DNA from: Lachnospiraceae bacterium
GTDB lineage: Bacteria; Bacillota; Clostridia; Lachnospirales; Lachnospiraceae
Reading direction: 5' to 3'
DNA length: 22,877 bases
Assembly: GCA_016282215.1 (NCBI GenBank)
Contig: JAEEKC010000376.1
Coordinates: forward strand, 1-22,877
Part shown: positions 6,177-14,267 of the stretch, piece by piece
How the letters are laid out: each line of letters begins with the position of its first letter
Numbering within the stretch: position 1 is the first letter of the stretch
The notes under the pieces: generated by a model
Database searches by the model: none
What the model saw: only the letters and a program-made list of their open reading frames with translations
Told to the model about the DNA's origin: nothing
Translations under genes and position numbers: made by a program

Positions 6177-8348
6177 ATGAAGAAAAGATGGGGAACCTAT
6201 ATCCGTACGACGATCATTACCGCAGGACTGATCGGCGCCATAGCGGCTCTGCCTGCAAAGGCAGCGATCGGCACCGGACAGATCACGGGCGATAACGTGA
6301 ATGTGCGCAGCGGCGCCGGCACGGAAAACGCGCAGGTGACGACGCTTGCAAAGGGCGCACAGACCGTGATCGAAGGCGTGAAACAGGATAAAGCCGGAAA
6401 GTACTGGTATCAGCTCACTGTTACGGTGAACGGTAAAAGTTATTCGGGATATGTGATCGCCGATTACGTAAAGTATAAGGCATCGGATAAAACGGCAGAA
6501 ACAACTGCTGCGGCTTCGGCAGATACATCTGCCGCGCAAAAGACAGCAGCGACGCAGACTGATAGCACTTCAAAAAAGAAGTCAAAGAAAAAAGCAGATC
6601 AAAGTGCAGATCAGGTTACCGAGATCAAGGTGCCGGATACCATCGCACAAAACGGCCTGGCGGAAGAAAGCGCGGGGACACAGTCCAATGCAGCGGCAGC
6701 TGATACGCAGCAGCAGGCAGCGTCCGGTGATACAAGTAAGGCGAAAACCAAGGTGACCGGTTATGCGCCGGCAGGCAGCGGCGGCACTTTTGTCAAAGGC
6801 AAAAAGGCAAAGGTAAAAGGAACCTTTGTCAGGATCAGAAAAAGTCCGGTGGCCGGTCAGGTAACTGCGTCCGTATCGGACGGAAAAAAGCTGAAGCTTC
6901 TGAAAGAAAAGAAGGGCAGCGACGGCTATACCTGGTACAAGGTCAGCTTTAAGCAGGACGGAAAGACCGTTAAGGGATATATCCGCTCCGATCTGGTGCT
7001 TTTGCCTGTGGTTACAACAGTAGCGACGACGGATACGACGCAGAATACAGAAAATACGCAGGCGGACAACGCAGTGGTATCCGCAGAATCCGCGGCCATT
7101 GCGGCCATGACGGATGCGCAGTTTCAGGAATACCTGAAATCACAGGGATTTCCCGAAAGTTATCAGGCATCACTGATCGCCGTTCATAAGCAGCATCCCG
7201 GATGGGTGATCAAGGCGCAGCAGACAGGACTTGACTGGACGGAAGCGTTGACGCAGGAAAGCCGCGTCGGATTAAACCTGGTGGCTAAGAATTCCATTGT
7301 TTCCTGGAAGTCCATGGAAACGGCGGCGTATAATTGGAAAAAAGATACCTGGTATGGTTTTGACGGCGGCAGCTGGGCAGCAGCCTCACAGGAACTGATC
7401 GCTTATTATCTGGATCCGCGGAACTTCCTGACAGAGACACAGCTTTTCCAGTTCGAGACACTCGAATACAGGGATTACCAGACAGCGGCGGGTGTGAAAA
7501 AACTGCTGGACGGTTCCTTCATGAAAGGTAACTTTACGGAACCGGACGGAAGCCAGAAATCTTATGCGGATACATTTGTTGCCATCGGAAAACAGGTGGG
7601 CGTCAGTCCTTATCATCTGGCAGCGCGATGCTATCAGGAACAGGGACTCGGCAGGAGCGACAGCATATCCGGAACCGTAGCGGGACTGGAGAATATCTTT
7701 AATTATTTTAATATCGGCGCTTATGCGTCGGGCGGGAATTCACCGACCAGACAGGGACTGATCTATGCTTCCCAGACTTCGGCGGGAACTGCCAATTACT
7801 GCAGGCCCTGGAATACCAGGACCCAGTCCATCCTCGGCGGGGCAACATATCTGTCGGAGCGATATGTCAAGGTCGGACAGAACACACTGTATCTGCAGAA
7901 GTTTAATGTGACAAATAAACAAAACGGTCTCTATAAGCATCAGTATATGGCAAATGTCCAGGCGGCAGGTTCGGAAGCAGTCAGACTGAGTAAAGCAGGC
8001 CTGTCGGAAAGCTGTCCGGTATTCTACATTCCCGTATATACCGGCATGCCGAAGGAGCCGTGCGCAAAGCCGACTTCAAGTGCGAACCCGAACAACTATT
8101 TAAGTTCGCTGAGCATCGGTGACAAGGAGCTGACGCCGCAATTTGACGGCGCAATCGATACTTACACGGTAACCGTGAAGAAGAAAGTGGAACGGGTAGA
8201 GATCGAGGCGTCACCTGCAGCGGCCACTTCACAGGTAAGCGGTATCGGAGAAGTAGAGCTTGAGCGGGGCGACAATGTATTTGAGATCATTTGTACCTCA
8301 CAGGCGGGAACGCAGAAAAAGTATACTTTGACGATTCACAGAAAATAA
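6177..8348 (+). CDS. Secreted SH3b / N-acetylglucosaminidase with cadherin-like domain (cell-wall hydrolase)
   Basis: Predicted secreted peptidoglycan hydrolase of 723 residues. ATG 6177 follows GGAG (6164-6167) by 9 nt and begins a signal peptide (MKKR, hydrophobic core, ALPAKA cleavage region near residue 30). Domains in order: a bacterial SH3 domain (about 33-105, NVNVRSGAGTENAQV), an Ala/Thr/Lys-rich linker, a second SH3 domain (about 205-278, VRIRKSPVAGQV), another linker, then a GH73-like glucosaminidase region (about 311-640). The likely catalytic acid is Glu488 in CYQEQGLGRSDSISG, followed by NIFNYFNIGAYASGG, YCRPWNTRTQSILGG and LYLQKFNV, typical of clostridial glucosaminidases. The C-terminal 80 residues (YLSSLSIGDKELTPQF to the end) match the cadherin-like beta-sandwich family PF12733. 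The next gene has the same type of domain, suggesting a shared surface role. The exact bond cleaved is inferred from the family. Confidence 0.85.
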   Translation: MKKRWGTYIRTTIITAGLIGAIAALPAKAAIGTGQITGDNVNVRSGAGTENAQVTTLAKGAQTVIEGVKQDKAGKYWYQLTVTVNGKSYSGYVIADYVKYKASDKTAETTAAASADTSAAQKTAATQTDSTSKKKSKKKADQSADQVTEIKVPDTIAQNGLAEESAGTQSNAAAADTQQQAASGDTSKAKTKVTGYAPAGSGGTFVKGKKAKVKGTFVRIRKSPVAGQVTASVSDGKKLKLLKEKKGSDGYTWYKVSFKQDGKTVKGYIRSDLVLLPVVTTVATTDTTQNTENTQADNAVVSAESAAIAAMTDAQFQEYLKSQGFPESYQASLIAVHKQHPGWVIKAQQTGLDWTEALTQESRVGLNLVAKNSIVSWKSMETAAYNWKKDTWYGFDGGSWAAASQELIAYYLDPRNFLTETQLFQFETLEYRDYQTAAGVKKLLDGSFMKGNFTEPDGSQKSYADTFVAIGKQVGVSPYHLAARCYQEQGLGRSDSISGTVAGLENIFNYFNIGAYASGGNSPTRQGLIYASQTSAGTANYCRPWNTRTQSILGGATYLSERYVKVGQNTLYLQKFNVTNKQNGLYKHQYMANVQAAGSEAVRLSKAGLSESCPVFYIPVYTGMPKEPCAKPTSSANPNNYLSSLSIGDKELTPQFDGAIDTYTVTVKKKVERVEIEASPAAATSQVSGIGEVELERGDNVFEIICTSQAGTQKKYTLTIHRK

Positions 8349-8390
8349 AAAGCAGATCGGCTAAGAGAATAGATCGGTGATCAATGACAA

Positions 8391-8395
8391 AGGAG
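8391..8395 (+). promoter_or_regulatory. Ribosome binding site deciding the start of the cohesin-like gene
   Basis: AGGAG lies 6 nt before ATG 8402, which opens directly into a signal peptide. The in-frame ATG at 8384 would put this site inside the coding region. Confidence 0.75.
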
Positions 8396-8401
8396 AAAGC
8401 A

Positions 8402-10792
8402 ATGAGCAGAAAGAGTATCTGTGGCATTTTTGGAAAAGGAGCAATTCTTACGATGGCGGTAACGGGGCTGACCCTCACGCTGCATGCGATCAGTGCATTT
8501 GCGGCCGGAACGGTCACTGTGACGCCTTCCGGACAGAGCACCGGGGTATCACAGCAGGTGACCTTCAGTATCCAGACCTCAGAACCGGATGATCCGGGAA
8601 CGCCTCCTACCATTTCTGTCAATTATGATCCCGCGCTCCTTCAGTTTTCTTCCTGTGATGTGGAGTATGGCGGAGGAGAAGGCGGTCTTGTCACGATGAC
8701 CGGAACCGGCGGAAATATCACATTTACGGCACTGGCCGAAGGAAATGCCACCGTATCTGCGGAAGCGATCATTGACGGTGACGGCAACAACCCGGCGACG
8801 GGTTCGGCATCCGTTACGGTAGGCGCATCAGGGACTGCCGAAGCGGGCACACTTTCGGAAGCGGGCGGCGCACCGGCAAATACGGAAGGAGCAGGCAGTA
8901 AGGCAACCCTGAAAGCACTGCAGATCCAGCCGGGCGTTCTGACACCGGCGTTTACACCTGAGAATACGGAATATACCATCACGGTGGATCCGAGCGTGAC
9001 GGATATTACAGTCAGCGGCGGCGTGTCTGAGTCTGATTCCCAGATCACCTCTGCCAGCGGCTTTAAGGGACTTGATGAAGAGAGCAAAGATGCCCAGATC
9101 ACGATCACGGCGGCGGATGGCTCAACACTGACATATCATTTTACGATCGTTCGCGGAGATACCTCTGCTGTCGAAGCGGCAGCTGCGCAGCCGGAAGAGA
9201 CCGCAGCACAGCCGGCGGAAACGACGGCAGCGGATACGACCGGTGCGGCCCCTGCGGTTACGACCGGAGACGGCAGTAGTTCGTCCGGTGGATTATTTGC
9301 CGGCGCAGGCATCGGAGGCACCAGTAAGGGCAGCGGAATGACGATCCTTGTAGGACAGAATTCCTATACGATCCAGCCGACATTTGACGATGCGCTTCTT
9401 CCTTCCGGCAGCAGCAAAACGGCGATCACCTATGCGGGAGAAAGCGTGGAAGCAGCCGTTTTAGCGGAAGGCGGCATGACAGTACTTTGCGCGACTTCGA
9501 ATATTGACAATACGCCGAAGCTGTTCCTCTATGATGCGGCTACGGAAGGATTCCAGGGCTTTGTCCGGATCGCTTCTGCAAACGGCGGATATATCATTCC
9601 CACAGTTTTGCCCTCGTCACTTCCGAAGGGTTTTGTGACGGAAGGATGTGAGATCGGAGGCAGCTTTGTGTCATGCGGCAAACTGAAAGATGCAACGGCA
9701 CAGCAGAGAGAAAACGTCTGCCTGCTCTATGCCTTTGATCAGAACGGCGGACAGGACTATTACCTGTATGATCTGCTTGGCGGCGGTTATGTTCATTTTC
9801 TGAATACAGGAAGCGGATCATCCACAGGAATGTTCAGCAAGCGTGCCATTGCGGTCATGATCGTTCTCGGTGTTGCATTGTTTATTTCCCTGATCGTGAT
9901 CCTTGTCATGGCACTGCAGAGAGGCGAGGATGTAACCCTGCGTTATGATGACTTTGATGATATGAACGATCTGCCGAAGGATGATCCTTACGCAGACCAG
10001 CCGGATGATCTTGACAGGCCGAGGAAAAAGAAAAAGAAGAAGATTGTGATGCCGGAAGATGATTTTTCTGATGAAGGTATTTCTGATGATAGTTTTTCGG
10101 AAGAAAGCTATCCCGAGGAAGAGCCCGCTCCTGTCCGCAAAAAGACAGTGAAGAAAAAACGTCCTGTCAGAGAAGAAGATGCGTATGATATCACGCCTCT
10201 TCCGGATGAAGATGATGATATGAAGATCGCGCCGGAGCGCGGACCGAAGAATGAGGGAGCTTCATCTACCGTGAAAAAGGTGAAAAAGAAAGCGCCTGTA
10301 AAGCTTCCCGAGGATATGGAATCAGACGGATTTGATATTGACAGTGAGATCCGCTCCATGACGGAGAATGCGGTGAAGAGATCGCAGACTGCAAGGATGG
10401 CTGATGTGGATGCGGCGCTGAAATCCCGCAGCACGACGAGAACCGTCATGCCAGAGAAGGAAGGCGGCGCGCGCGTCAGGAAACAGACCAGACCCAGATC
10501 GGAAGAGATCACGATCGACAGTGTGCCGAAGAAACCGGCAGCAAAAAGTGCTGACGGCAGGCCGAAGGTAACCAAGAAGGTGACGGATAAAGGCGTAACC
10601 TATACGACAGGGAAGATTCCCATTACTGTGGTTCAGCCGGAGATTTCTTCAGATCAGCAAAGAAGTGTTCCGATCTTTACGCTCGGAGAAGAAAGCGGTC
10701 CTTCTGTCAGGGGCGCGCAGGATGAGAGCGGACAGGATACGGATTTCGAATTTGATTATTTGAACGTGGATAACAGGAAAAATGATAATTGA
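8402..10792 (+). CDS. Single-pass surface protein: cohesin-like and cadherin-like outer domains, long charged cytoplasmic tail
   Basis: A 796-residue protein of unknown function. A signal peptide (MSRKSICG, hydrophobic core, ISAFAAG) is followed by a cohesin-like beta domain (about 28-145; VNYDPALLQF is typical) and a cadherin-like beta-sandwich (about 165-250; LKALQIQPGVLTPAF, TITAADGSTLTYHFTI). Then come an Ala/Thr/Glu-rich linker and a globular outer region (about 310-475) ending near YYLYDLLGGGYVHFL. One membrane helix follows (about 481-507, AVMIVLGVALFISLIVILVM). The last 290 residues should be cytoplasmic; they are low-complexity, with alternating lysine runs (KKKKKK) and acidic runs (EDDFSDE, DEDDD), and look disordered. 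The gene follows the wall hydrolase by 53 bp and overlaps the GntR gene by 11 bp, so the three may be one operon. It could link the wall to a cytoplasmic partner; this is inference. Confidence 0.75.
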   Translation: MSRKSICGIFGKGAILTMAVTGLTLTLHAISAFAAGTVTVTPSGQSTGVSQQVTFSIQTSEPDDPGTPPTISVNYDPALLQFSSCDVEYGGGEGGLVTMTGTGGNITFTALAEGNATVSAEAIIDGDGNNPATGSASVTVGASGTAEAGTLSEAGGAPANTEGAGSKATLKALQIQPGVLTPAFTPENTEYTITVDPSVTDITVSGGVSESDSQITSASGFKGLDEESKDAQITITAADGSTLTYHFTIVRGDTSAVEAAAAQPEETAAQPAETTAADTTGAAPAVTTGDGSSSSGGLFAGAGIGGTSKGSGMTILVGQNSYTIQPTFDDALLPSGSSKTAITYAGESVEAAVLAEGGMTVLCATSNIDNTPKLFLYDAATEGFQGFVRIASANGGYIIPTVLPSSLPKGFVTEGCEIGGSFVSCGKLKDATAQQRENVCLLYAFDQNGGQDYYLYDLLGGGYVHFLNTGSGSSTGMFSKRAIAVMIVLGVALFISLIVILVMALQRGEDVTLRYDDFDDMNDLPKDDPYADQPDDLDRPRKKKKKKIVMPEDDFSDEGISDDSFSEESYPEEEPAPVRKKTVKKKRPVREEDAYDITPLPDEDDDMKIAPERGPKNEGASSTVKKVKKKAPVKLPEDMESDGFDIDSEIRSMTENAVKRSQTARMADVDAALKSRSTTRTVMPEKEGGARVRKQTRPRSEEITIDSVPKKPAAKSADGRPKVTKKVTDKGVTYTTGKIPITVVQPEISSDQQRSVPIFTLGEESGPSVRGAQDESGQDTDFEFDYLNVDNRKNDN

Positions 10793-11159
10793 AATTGATT
10801 TTAACAGCGATGAGGCCATTTATCTGCAGCTTCGCAACCAGATCATTTATGGTATAGCCACCTCCCAATACAGGGAGGGGGATGTACTTCCCTCGGTGCG
10901 CTCCCTTGCAGAGACAGTGGGCATCAACATGCATACAGTGAATAAGGCATATTCCGTGCTTAGGCAGGACGGCTTTGTCAAAGTCGACCGTCGCAAGGGT
11001 GCCGTGATCGCGGTAGATATCGACAGACTGCGCGCCATGGCGGAAACGGAAAACAATCTGAAAGTGGTCCTGGCCAGGGCACTTTGCAGGGGAATGTCCC
11101 GCGAAGAGATCCATGGCATGGTGGACCACATTTTTGATGAGTTTACAGGGGAGTCTTAG
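10782..11159 (+). CDS. Small GntR-family (YtrA-type) transcriptional regulator
   Basis: A 125-residue cytoplasmic DNA-binding protein with an N-terminal GntR winged helix: IYLQLRNQIIYGIATSQYRE, then GDVLPSVRSLAETVGINMHT and VNKAYSVLRQDGFV. The wing follows with RRKGAVIAV, and a short helical tail of about 45 residues completes it. The length and tail fit the YtrA subfamily, which lacks a large ligand-binding domain. Its start overlaps the previous gene by 11 bp, indicating translational coupling (AGGA lies just upstream of the ATG). YtrA-type genes usually precede ABC transporter genes, but here clpC follows. Its targets are unknown; autoregulation of the preceding surface genes is a plausible guess. 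Confidence 0.88.
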   Translation: MIIEIDFNSDEAIYLQLRNQIIYGIATSQYREGDVLPSVRSLAETVGINMHTVNKAYSVLRQDGFVKVDRRKGAVIAVDIDRLRAMAETENNLKVVLARALCRGMSREEIHGMVDHIFDEFTGES

Positions 11160-11161
11160 AG

Positions 11162-11228
11162 TAATTAATTGAGATAGTGTAAAGTCCGATATGATTATTC
11201 GGAATCGAAAAACAAATAATTAATTGAG
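11162..11228 (+). repeat. Dispersed motif copy C flanked by 12-bp direct repeats, upstream of clpC
   Basis: TAATTAATTGAG occurs at 11162-11173 and again at 11217-11228. Between them lies a copy of the dispersed motif (11178-11213: TGTAAAGTCCGATATGATTA, then TTCGGAATCGAAAAAC), in which TCCGA and TCGGA can pair. The second direct repeat supplies part of the clpC Shine-Dalgarno sequence (GAGGT, 11226-11230). TTGAGA at 11169 and TATGAT at 11190 are only 15 bp apart, so they make at best a weak promoter. No CtsR or CIRCE operator was seen. Confidence 0.6.
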
Positions 11229-11236
11229 GTATCAGC

Positions 11237-13699
11237 ATGAAATATACGGCAAAGGCCGAAGAGGTATTACAAAGAGCGCAGAAGGCCGCCAGGGCTTATC
11301 TGCAAAATTATGTTGGAACGGAGCATCTGCTGATCGGTCTGCTGGCGCAGGGTGACGGCATTGCAGCCTGCGTTTTAGAGGAAAACGGCGTTTCCCTCGA
11401 GCAGGTAAAGGAGCTGATCACCAATCTGGTGGCGCCTCCTTCCGATGTAGCGATCATGGAGCGGGAAGGCTATTCCCCGCGGGCGCGCGCGGTTTTGGAA
11501 GAGGCGGAAAAAGCAGCGGTGGCGTACGGCGAAAACCGGATCGGAACCGAGCATATCCTGATGGGCATGATCCGCGAAGGGAATAATGTTGCGGTCAGGC
11601 TTCTGATCTCCATGGAAGTGAATCTGTCAAAACTCTATGCCGATACATTAGCCGCTATCGGTGCAGATCCCGCAAGAGTACGCGAAGACTTAAGACAGCT
11701 GTCTGCAAGCGCTTCTGCTGAGGACGGCTCTGCAACCAAGGCGCTCGATCAGTTTTCGAGAGACCTGACACAGATGGCAGCAGACGGGAAGTTAGATCCC
11801 GTGATCGGCAGGGAGGATGAGATCGCCAGAGTGATCCAGATCCTCAGCCGCCGCATGAAGAACAATCCCTGTCTGGTGGGGGAACCGGGCGTCGGAAAAA
11901 CGGCCATTGTGGAAGGACTTGCGCAGCGGATCGTGGATGGCGCAGTACCGCCGGATATGCTGGACAAACGGCTTGTCATGCTGGATATGTCATCCATGGT
12001 AGCCGGCAGTAAATACAGGGGCGAGTTTGAGGAACGGATCAAGCGGGTCATGAGCGAAGTGATCAGTGCCGGCAACATCATCCTGTTCATGGACGAGATC
12101 CATACCCTGATCGGTGCCGGTGGAGCTGAAGGTTCCATTGATGCTTCGAATATCTTAAAGCCCGCACTTTCGAGAGGCGAACTGCAGCTCATCGGTGCAA
12201 CGACCATCGAAGAATACAGAAAATACCTGGAAAGGGATGCGGCATTAGAGCGCAGGTTCCAGAAGGTGGAGGTGGCCGAGCCGACCATTTCGGAAGCGAT
12301 CGCTATCATCGAGGGCATCAAGCATAAATATGAAGAACATCATGGGGTGACGATCCTGCCTGAAGCAGTGGATGCGTCGGTCAAGCTTTCCGCCCGTTAT
12401 ATCAATGACAGGAATCTGCCGGATAAGGCCATCGACCTGATCGATGAGGCGTCTTCGGCTATCCGCATGCAGAAGATCGAGATTCCCGCAAAGGCGCAGG
12501 AATATCAGGAGCAGATCGAAAAGCTGGATGAGCAGATCGAGCGGTCATTAAAATTCGAAGCATTTGCCCAGGCCCACGAACAAAGATGCCGGCAGCAGGA
12601 GCTGGAGAAAAAGTATAAAAGGATCATGGACCGTCATATGGCTAAGCAGAAAGAGCGCAGCAAAAATGTGACGGCAAATGATATCGCAGGTGTGGTCTCA
12701 CAGTGGACAAAGGTGCCGCTCAAGCAGTTGTCAGAGCAGGAGAGCGAACGGCTGCTGAAACTGGAAAAAGTCCTGCATAAGCGCGTGATCGGACAGGAAG
12801 AGGCAGTATCAGCACTGTCACGAGCCATGCGCCGCGGCAGGGTCGGACTGCAGGATCCGAACAGACCTATCGGATCGTTCCTATTCCTCGGTCCTACCGG
12901 TGTGGGAAAAACTGAGCTTTCCAAAGCCCTGGCCGAAGTCATGTTCGGATCGGAAAACGAACTGATCCGTGTGGATATGTCGGAGTATATGGAATCTCAT
13001 TCCGTTTCCAAAATGATCGGTTCCCCGCCGGGATATGTGGGATTTGATGACGGCGGACAGCTTTCCGAAAAGGTGCGCCGCAAACCTTACAGCGTGGTAC
13101 TCTTCGATGAGATCGAGAAAGCGCATCCGGATGTATTCAACGTGCTTTTGCAGGTGCTTGATGACGGACACATTTCCGATTCCAAGGGACGAAAGGTCAG
13201 CTTTAAGAATACGGTCATCATCATGACCAGTAATGCAGGCGCAGGCCGGATCGTAGCTCCCAAGAACTTAGGATTTGCAGCGGAAAAGAGCGAAGAGAAG
13301 GACTATCAGCGGATGAAGGACGGCGTTATGGAAGAGGTGAAGAGCATCTTCAAACCGGAGTTCATCAACAGGATCGATGAGATAATGGTATTCCATCCCC
13401 TGACAAAACCTGAGCTTTCCCAGATCGTAACACTGTTGTCCAAAAATCTGGCGAAGCGCTGCAAGGAGCAGATGGAGATCACCCTTACCGTCAGTCCTGC
13501 TTTGAAAAAGCATCTGATCGAAAAACACTGTGATGTCAAAATGGGAGCCCGTCCCTTAAAACGCGCGATCCAGACCGTAGTGGAGGATGCCCTTTCCCAG
13601 GAGATCCTAGAGGGCAAGATCAAAGCGGGAGACAGCGTGACCGCAACCTTTGCCGGCGGCAAGGTTGTATTTCATACCGGGAAGAAATCGGAAAAATAA
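11237..13699 (+). CDS. clpC: ATP-dependent unfoldase ClpC (Clp/Hsp100, ClpP partner)
   Basis: An AAA+ unfoldase that feeds proteins to ClpP and acts in protein quality control. The 820 residues are normal for ClpC. Two N-terminal Clp repeats come first (residues about 1-145, with ARAYLQNYVGTEHLLIGLL and GENRIGTEHILMGMI). AAA domain 1 has Walker A GEPGVGKT (215-222) and Walker B ILFMDEIH. A middle domain around 400-480 (QEQIEKLDEQIER) is of ClpC rather than ClpB size. AAA domain 2 has GPTGVGKT (552-559), VVLFDEIEKAHPDV and SNAGA. NLGF followed by AAEKSEEKD provides the LGF-type ClpP-binding loop. The usual upstream partners ctsR, mcsA and mcsB are absent here; a GntR gene precedes it instead. 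Downstream lie a small conserved gene and radA, an arrangement close to the clpC-radA order of many Firmicutes. Confidence 0.95.
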   Translation: MKYTAKAEEVLQRAQKAARAYLQNYVGTEHLLIGLLAQGDGIAACVLEENGVSLEQVKELITNLVAPPSDVAIMEREGYSPRARAVLEEAEKAAVAYGENRIGTEHILMGMIREGNNVAVRLLISMEVNLSKLYADTLAAIGADPARVREDLRQLSASASAEDGSATKALDQFSRDLTQMAADGKLDPVIGREDEIARVIQILSRRMKNNPCLVGEPGVGKTAIVEGLAQRIVDGAVPPDMLDKRLVMLDMSSMVAGSKYRGEFEERIKRVMSEVISAGNIILFMDEIHTLIGAGGAEGSIDASNILKPALSRGELQLIGATTIEEYRKYLERDAALERRFQKVEVAEPTISEAIAIIEGIKHKYEEHHGVTILPEAVDASVKLSARYINDRNLPDKAIDLIDEASSAIRMQKIEIPAKAQEYQEQIEKLDEQIERSLKFEAFAQAHEQRCRQQELEKKYKRIMDRHMAKQKERSKNVTANDIAGVVSQWTKVPLKQLSEQESERLLKLEKVLHKRVIGQEEAVSALSRAMRRGRVGLQDPNRPIGSFLFLGPTGVGKTELSKALAEVMFGSENELIRVDMSEYMESHSVSKMIGSPPGYVGFDDGGQLSEKVRRKPYSVVLFDEIEKAHPDVFNVLLQVLDDGHISDSKGRKVSFKNTVIIMTSNAGAGRIVAPKNLGFAAEKSEEKDYQRMKDGVMEEVKSIFKPEFINRIDEIMVFHPLTKPELSQIVTLLSKNLAKRCKEQMEITLTVSPALKKHLIEKHCDVKMGARPLKRAIQTVVEDALSQEILEGKIKAGDSVTATFAGGKVVFHTGKKSEK

Positions 13700-13767
13700 C
13701 AGCGACAAACACCGATCAAATAATACCGGGACACAATAACGAATCAGAACAGGTCCTGCGTCCGCAG

Positions 13768-13813
13768 CCCTCCCCCCGGGGGGAGGGTGGCACCGAAGGT
13801 GCCGGATGAGGGG
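13768..13813 (+). repeat. REP-like double hairpin between clpC and the 137-residue gene
   Basis: A perfect 20-bp palindrome, CCCTCCCCCCGGGGGGAGGG (13768-13787), is followed directly by TGGCACCGAAGGTGCCGG and ATGAGGGG, in which GGCACC-GAA-GGTGCC forms a 6-bp hairpin (13789-13803). The second part recurs with one mismatch at 20907-20932 inside the Pel cluster. Similar repeats are widespread in Clostridia. There is no T tract, so a standard terminator is not indicated, although the GC stem could impede transcription. Confidence 0.75.
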
Positions 13814-13849
13814 CAATTAACAAACCACTACATATAGGAGGAAAACACT

Positions 13850-14263
13850 ATGGCAGCAATCCAGGAATTACTGCGAACAGAAGAAAACGGGAGCATCAGC
13901 TTCGGTAATCACACCCTTTCCGAAAAGGCGAAGAAGGAAGATTTCGAGAGCGGCGGAGATGTCTATAAGGTAAAGACTTACGGCGCGCTGACCAAGCTCG
14001 AAAAGAACGGACTTTTCCTTTATGAATCGGTTCCGGGAACAAGCGTGGAAGCTTTTTCGGAGGATGAAAAGGGCGTTGCTTTTTCTGTATGCGGAAACAG
14101 TGATGCACAGATCACCCTGGGCATGAAAGACGATACGGAATATGAAGTATTTGTTGACGATGCGAGCATCGGTAAGATGAGCACAAACCTCGGCGGCAAG
14201 CTTTCCCTCAGCGTTGAACTTGAGGAAAAGGGCGAGGTCAGGATCCGGGTACAGGAAGCGTAA
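13850..14263 (+). CDS. Small conserved protein of unknown function between clpC and radA
   Basis: A 137-residue acidic, soluble protein with a strong AGGAGG Shine-Dalgarno sequence before ATG 13850. It has no signal peptide, membrane segment or cysteine-rich motif. The sequence looks mostly beta-rich (SISFGNHTLSEKAK, YKVKTYGALTKLEKNGLFLY, ESVPGTSVEAF, TEYEVFVDDASIGKMSTN, LGGKLSLSVELEEKGEVRIR). From memory, relatives in Lachnospiraceae are sometimes labelled endosialidase. Nothing here supports that: it is far too short for a sialidase and has no recognisable sialidase motif. It ends 4 bp before radA and is very likely co-transcribed with it. Confidence 0.7.
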   Translation: MAAIQELLRTEENGSISFGNHTLSEKAKKEDFESGGDVYKVKTYGALTKLEKNGLFLYESVPGTSVEAFSEDEKGVAFSVCGNSDAQITLGMKDDTEYEVFVDDASIGKMSTNLGGKLSLSVELEEKGEVRIRVQEA

Positions 14264-14267
14264 TTTC

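Noticed and set aside
11178..11213. Sigma-D/sigma-28-like promoter, suggested by TAAAG and CCGATAT
   Set aside because: The two boxes are only 2 nt apart instead of about 15, and the other motif copies do not keep both boxes.
11160..11236. CtsR or CIRCE heat-shock operator upstream of clpC
   Set aside because: No tandem GGTCAAA-type heptads and no TTAGCACTC-N9-GAGTGCTAA inverted repeat could be found.
13768..13787. Intrinsic terminator of clpC
   Set aside because: A strong GC stem but no following T tract on the + strand; it is better described as part of a REP-like repeat.
14214..14267. Upstream extension of RadA
   Set aside because: It lies inside the preceding gene; ATG 14268 gives the standard RadA N-terminus with the C4 zinc finger.
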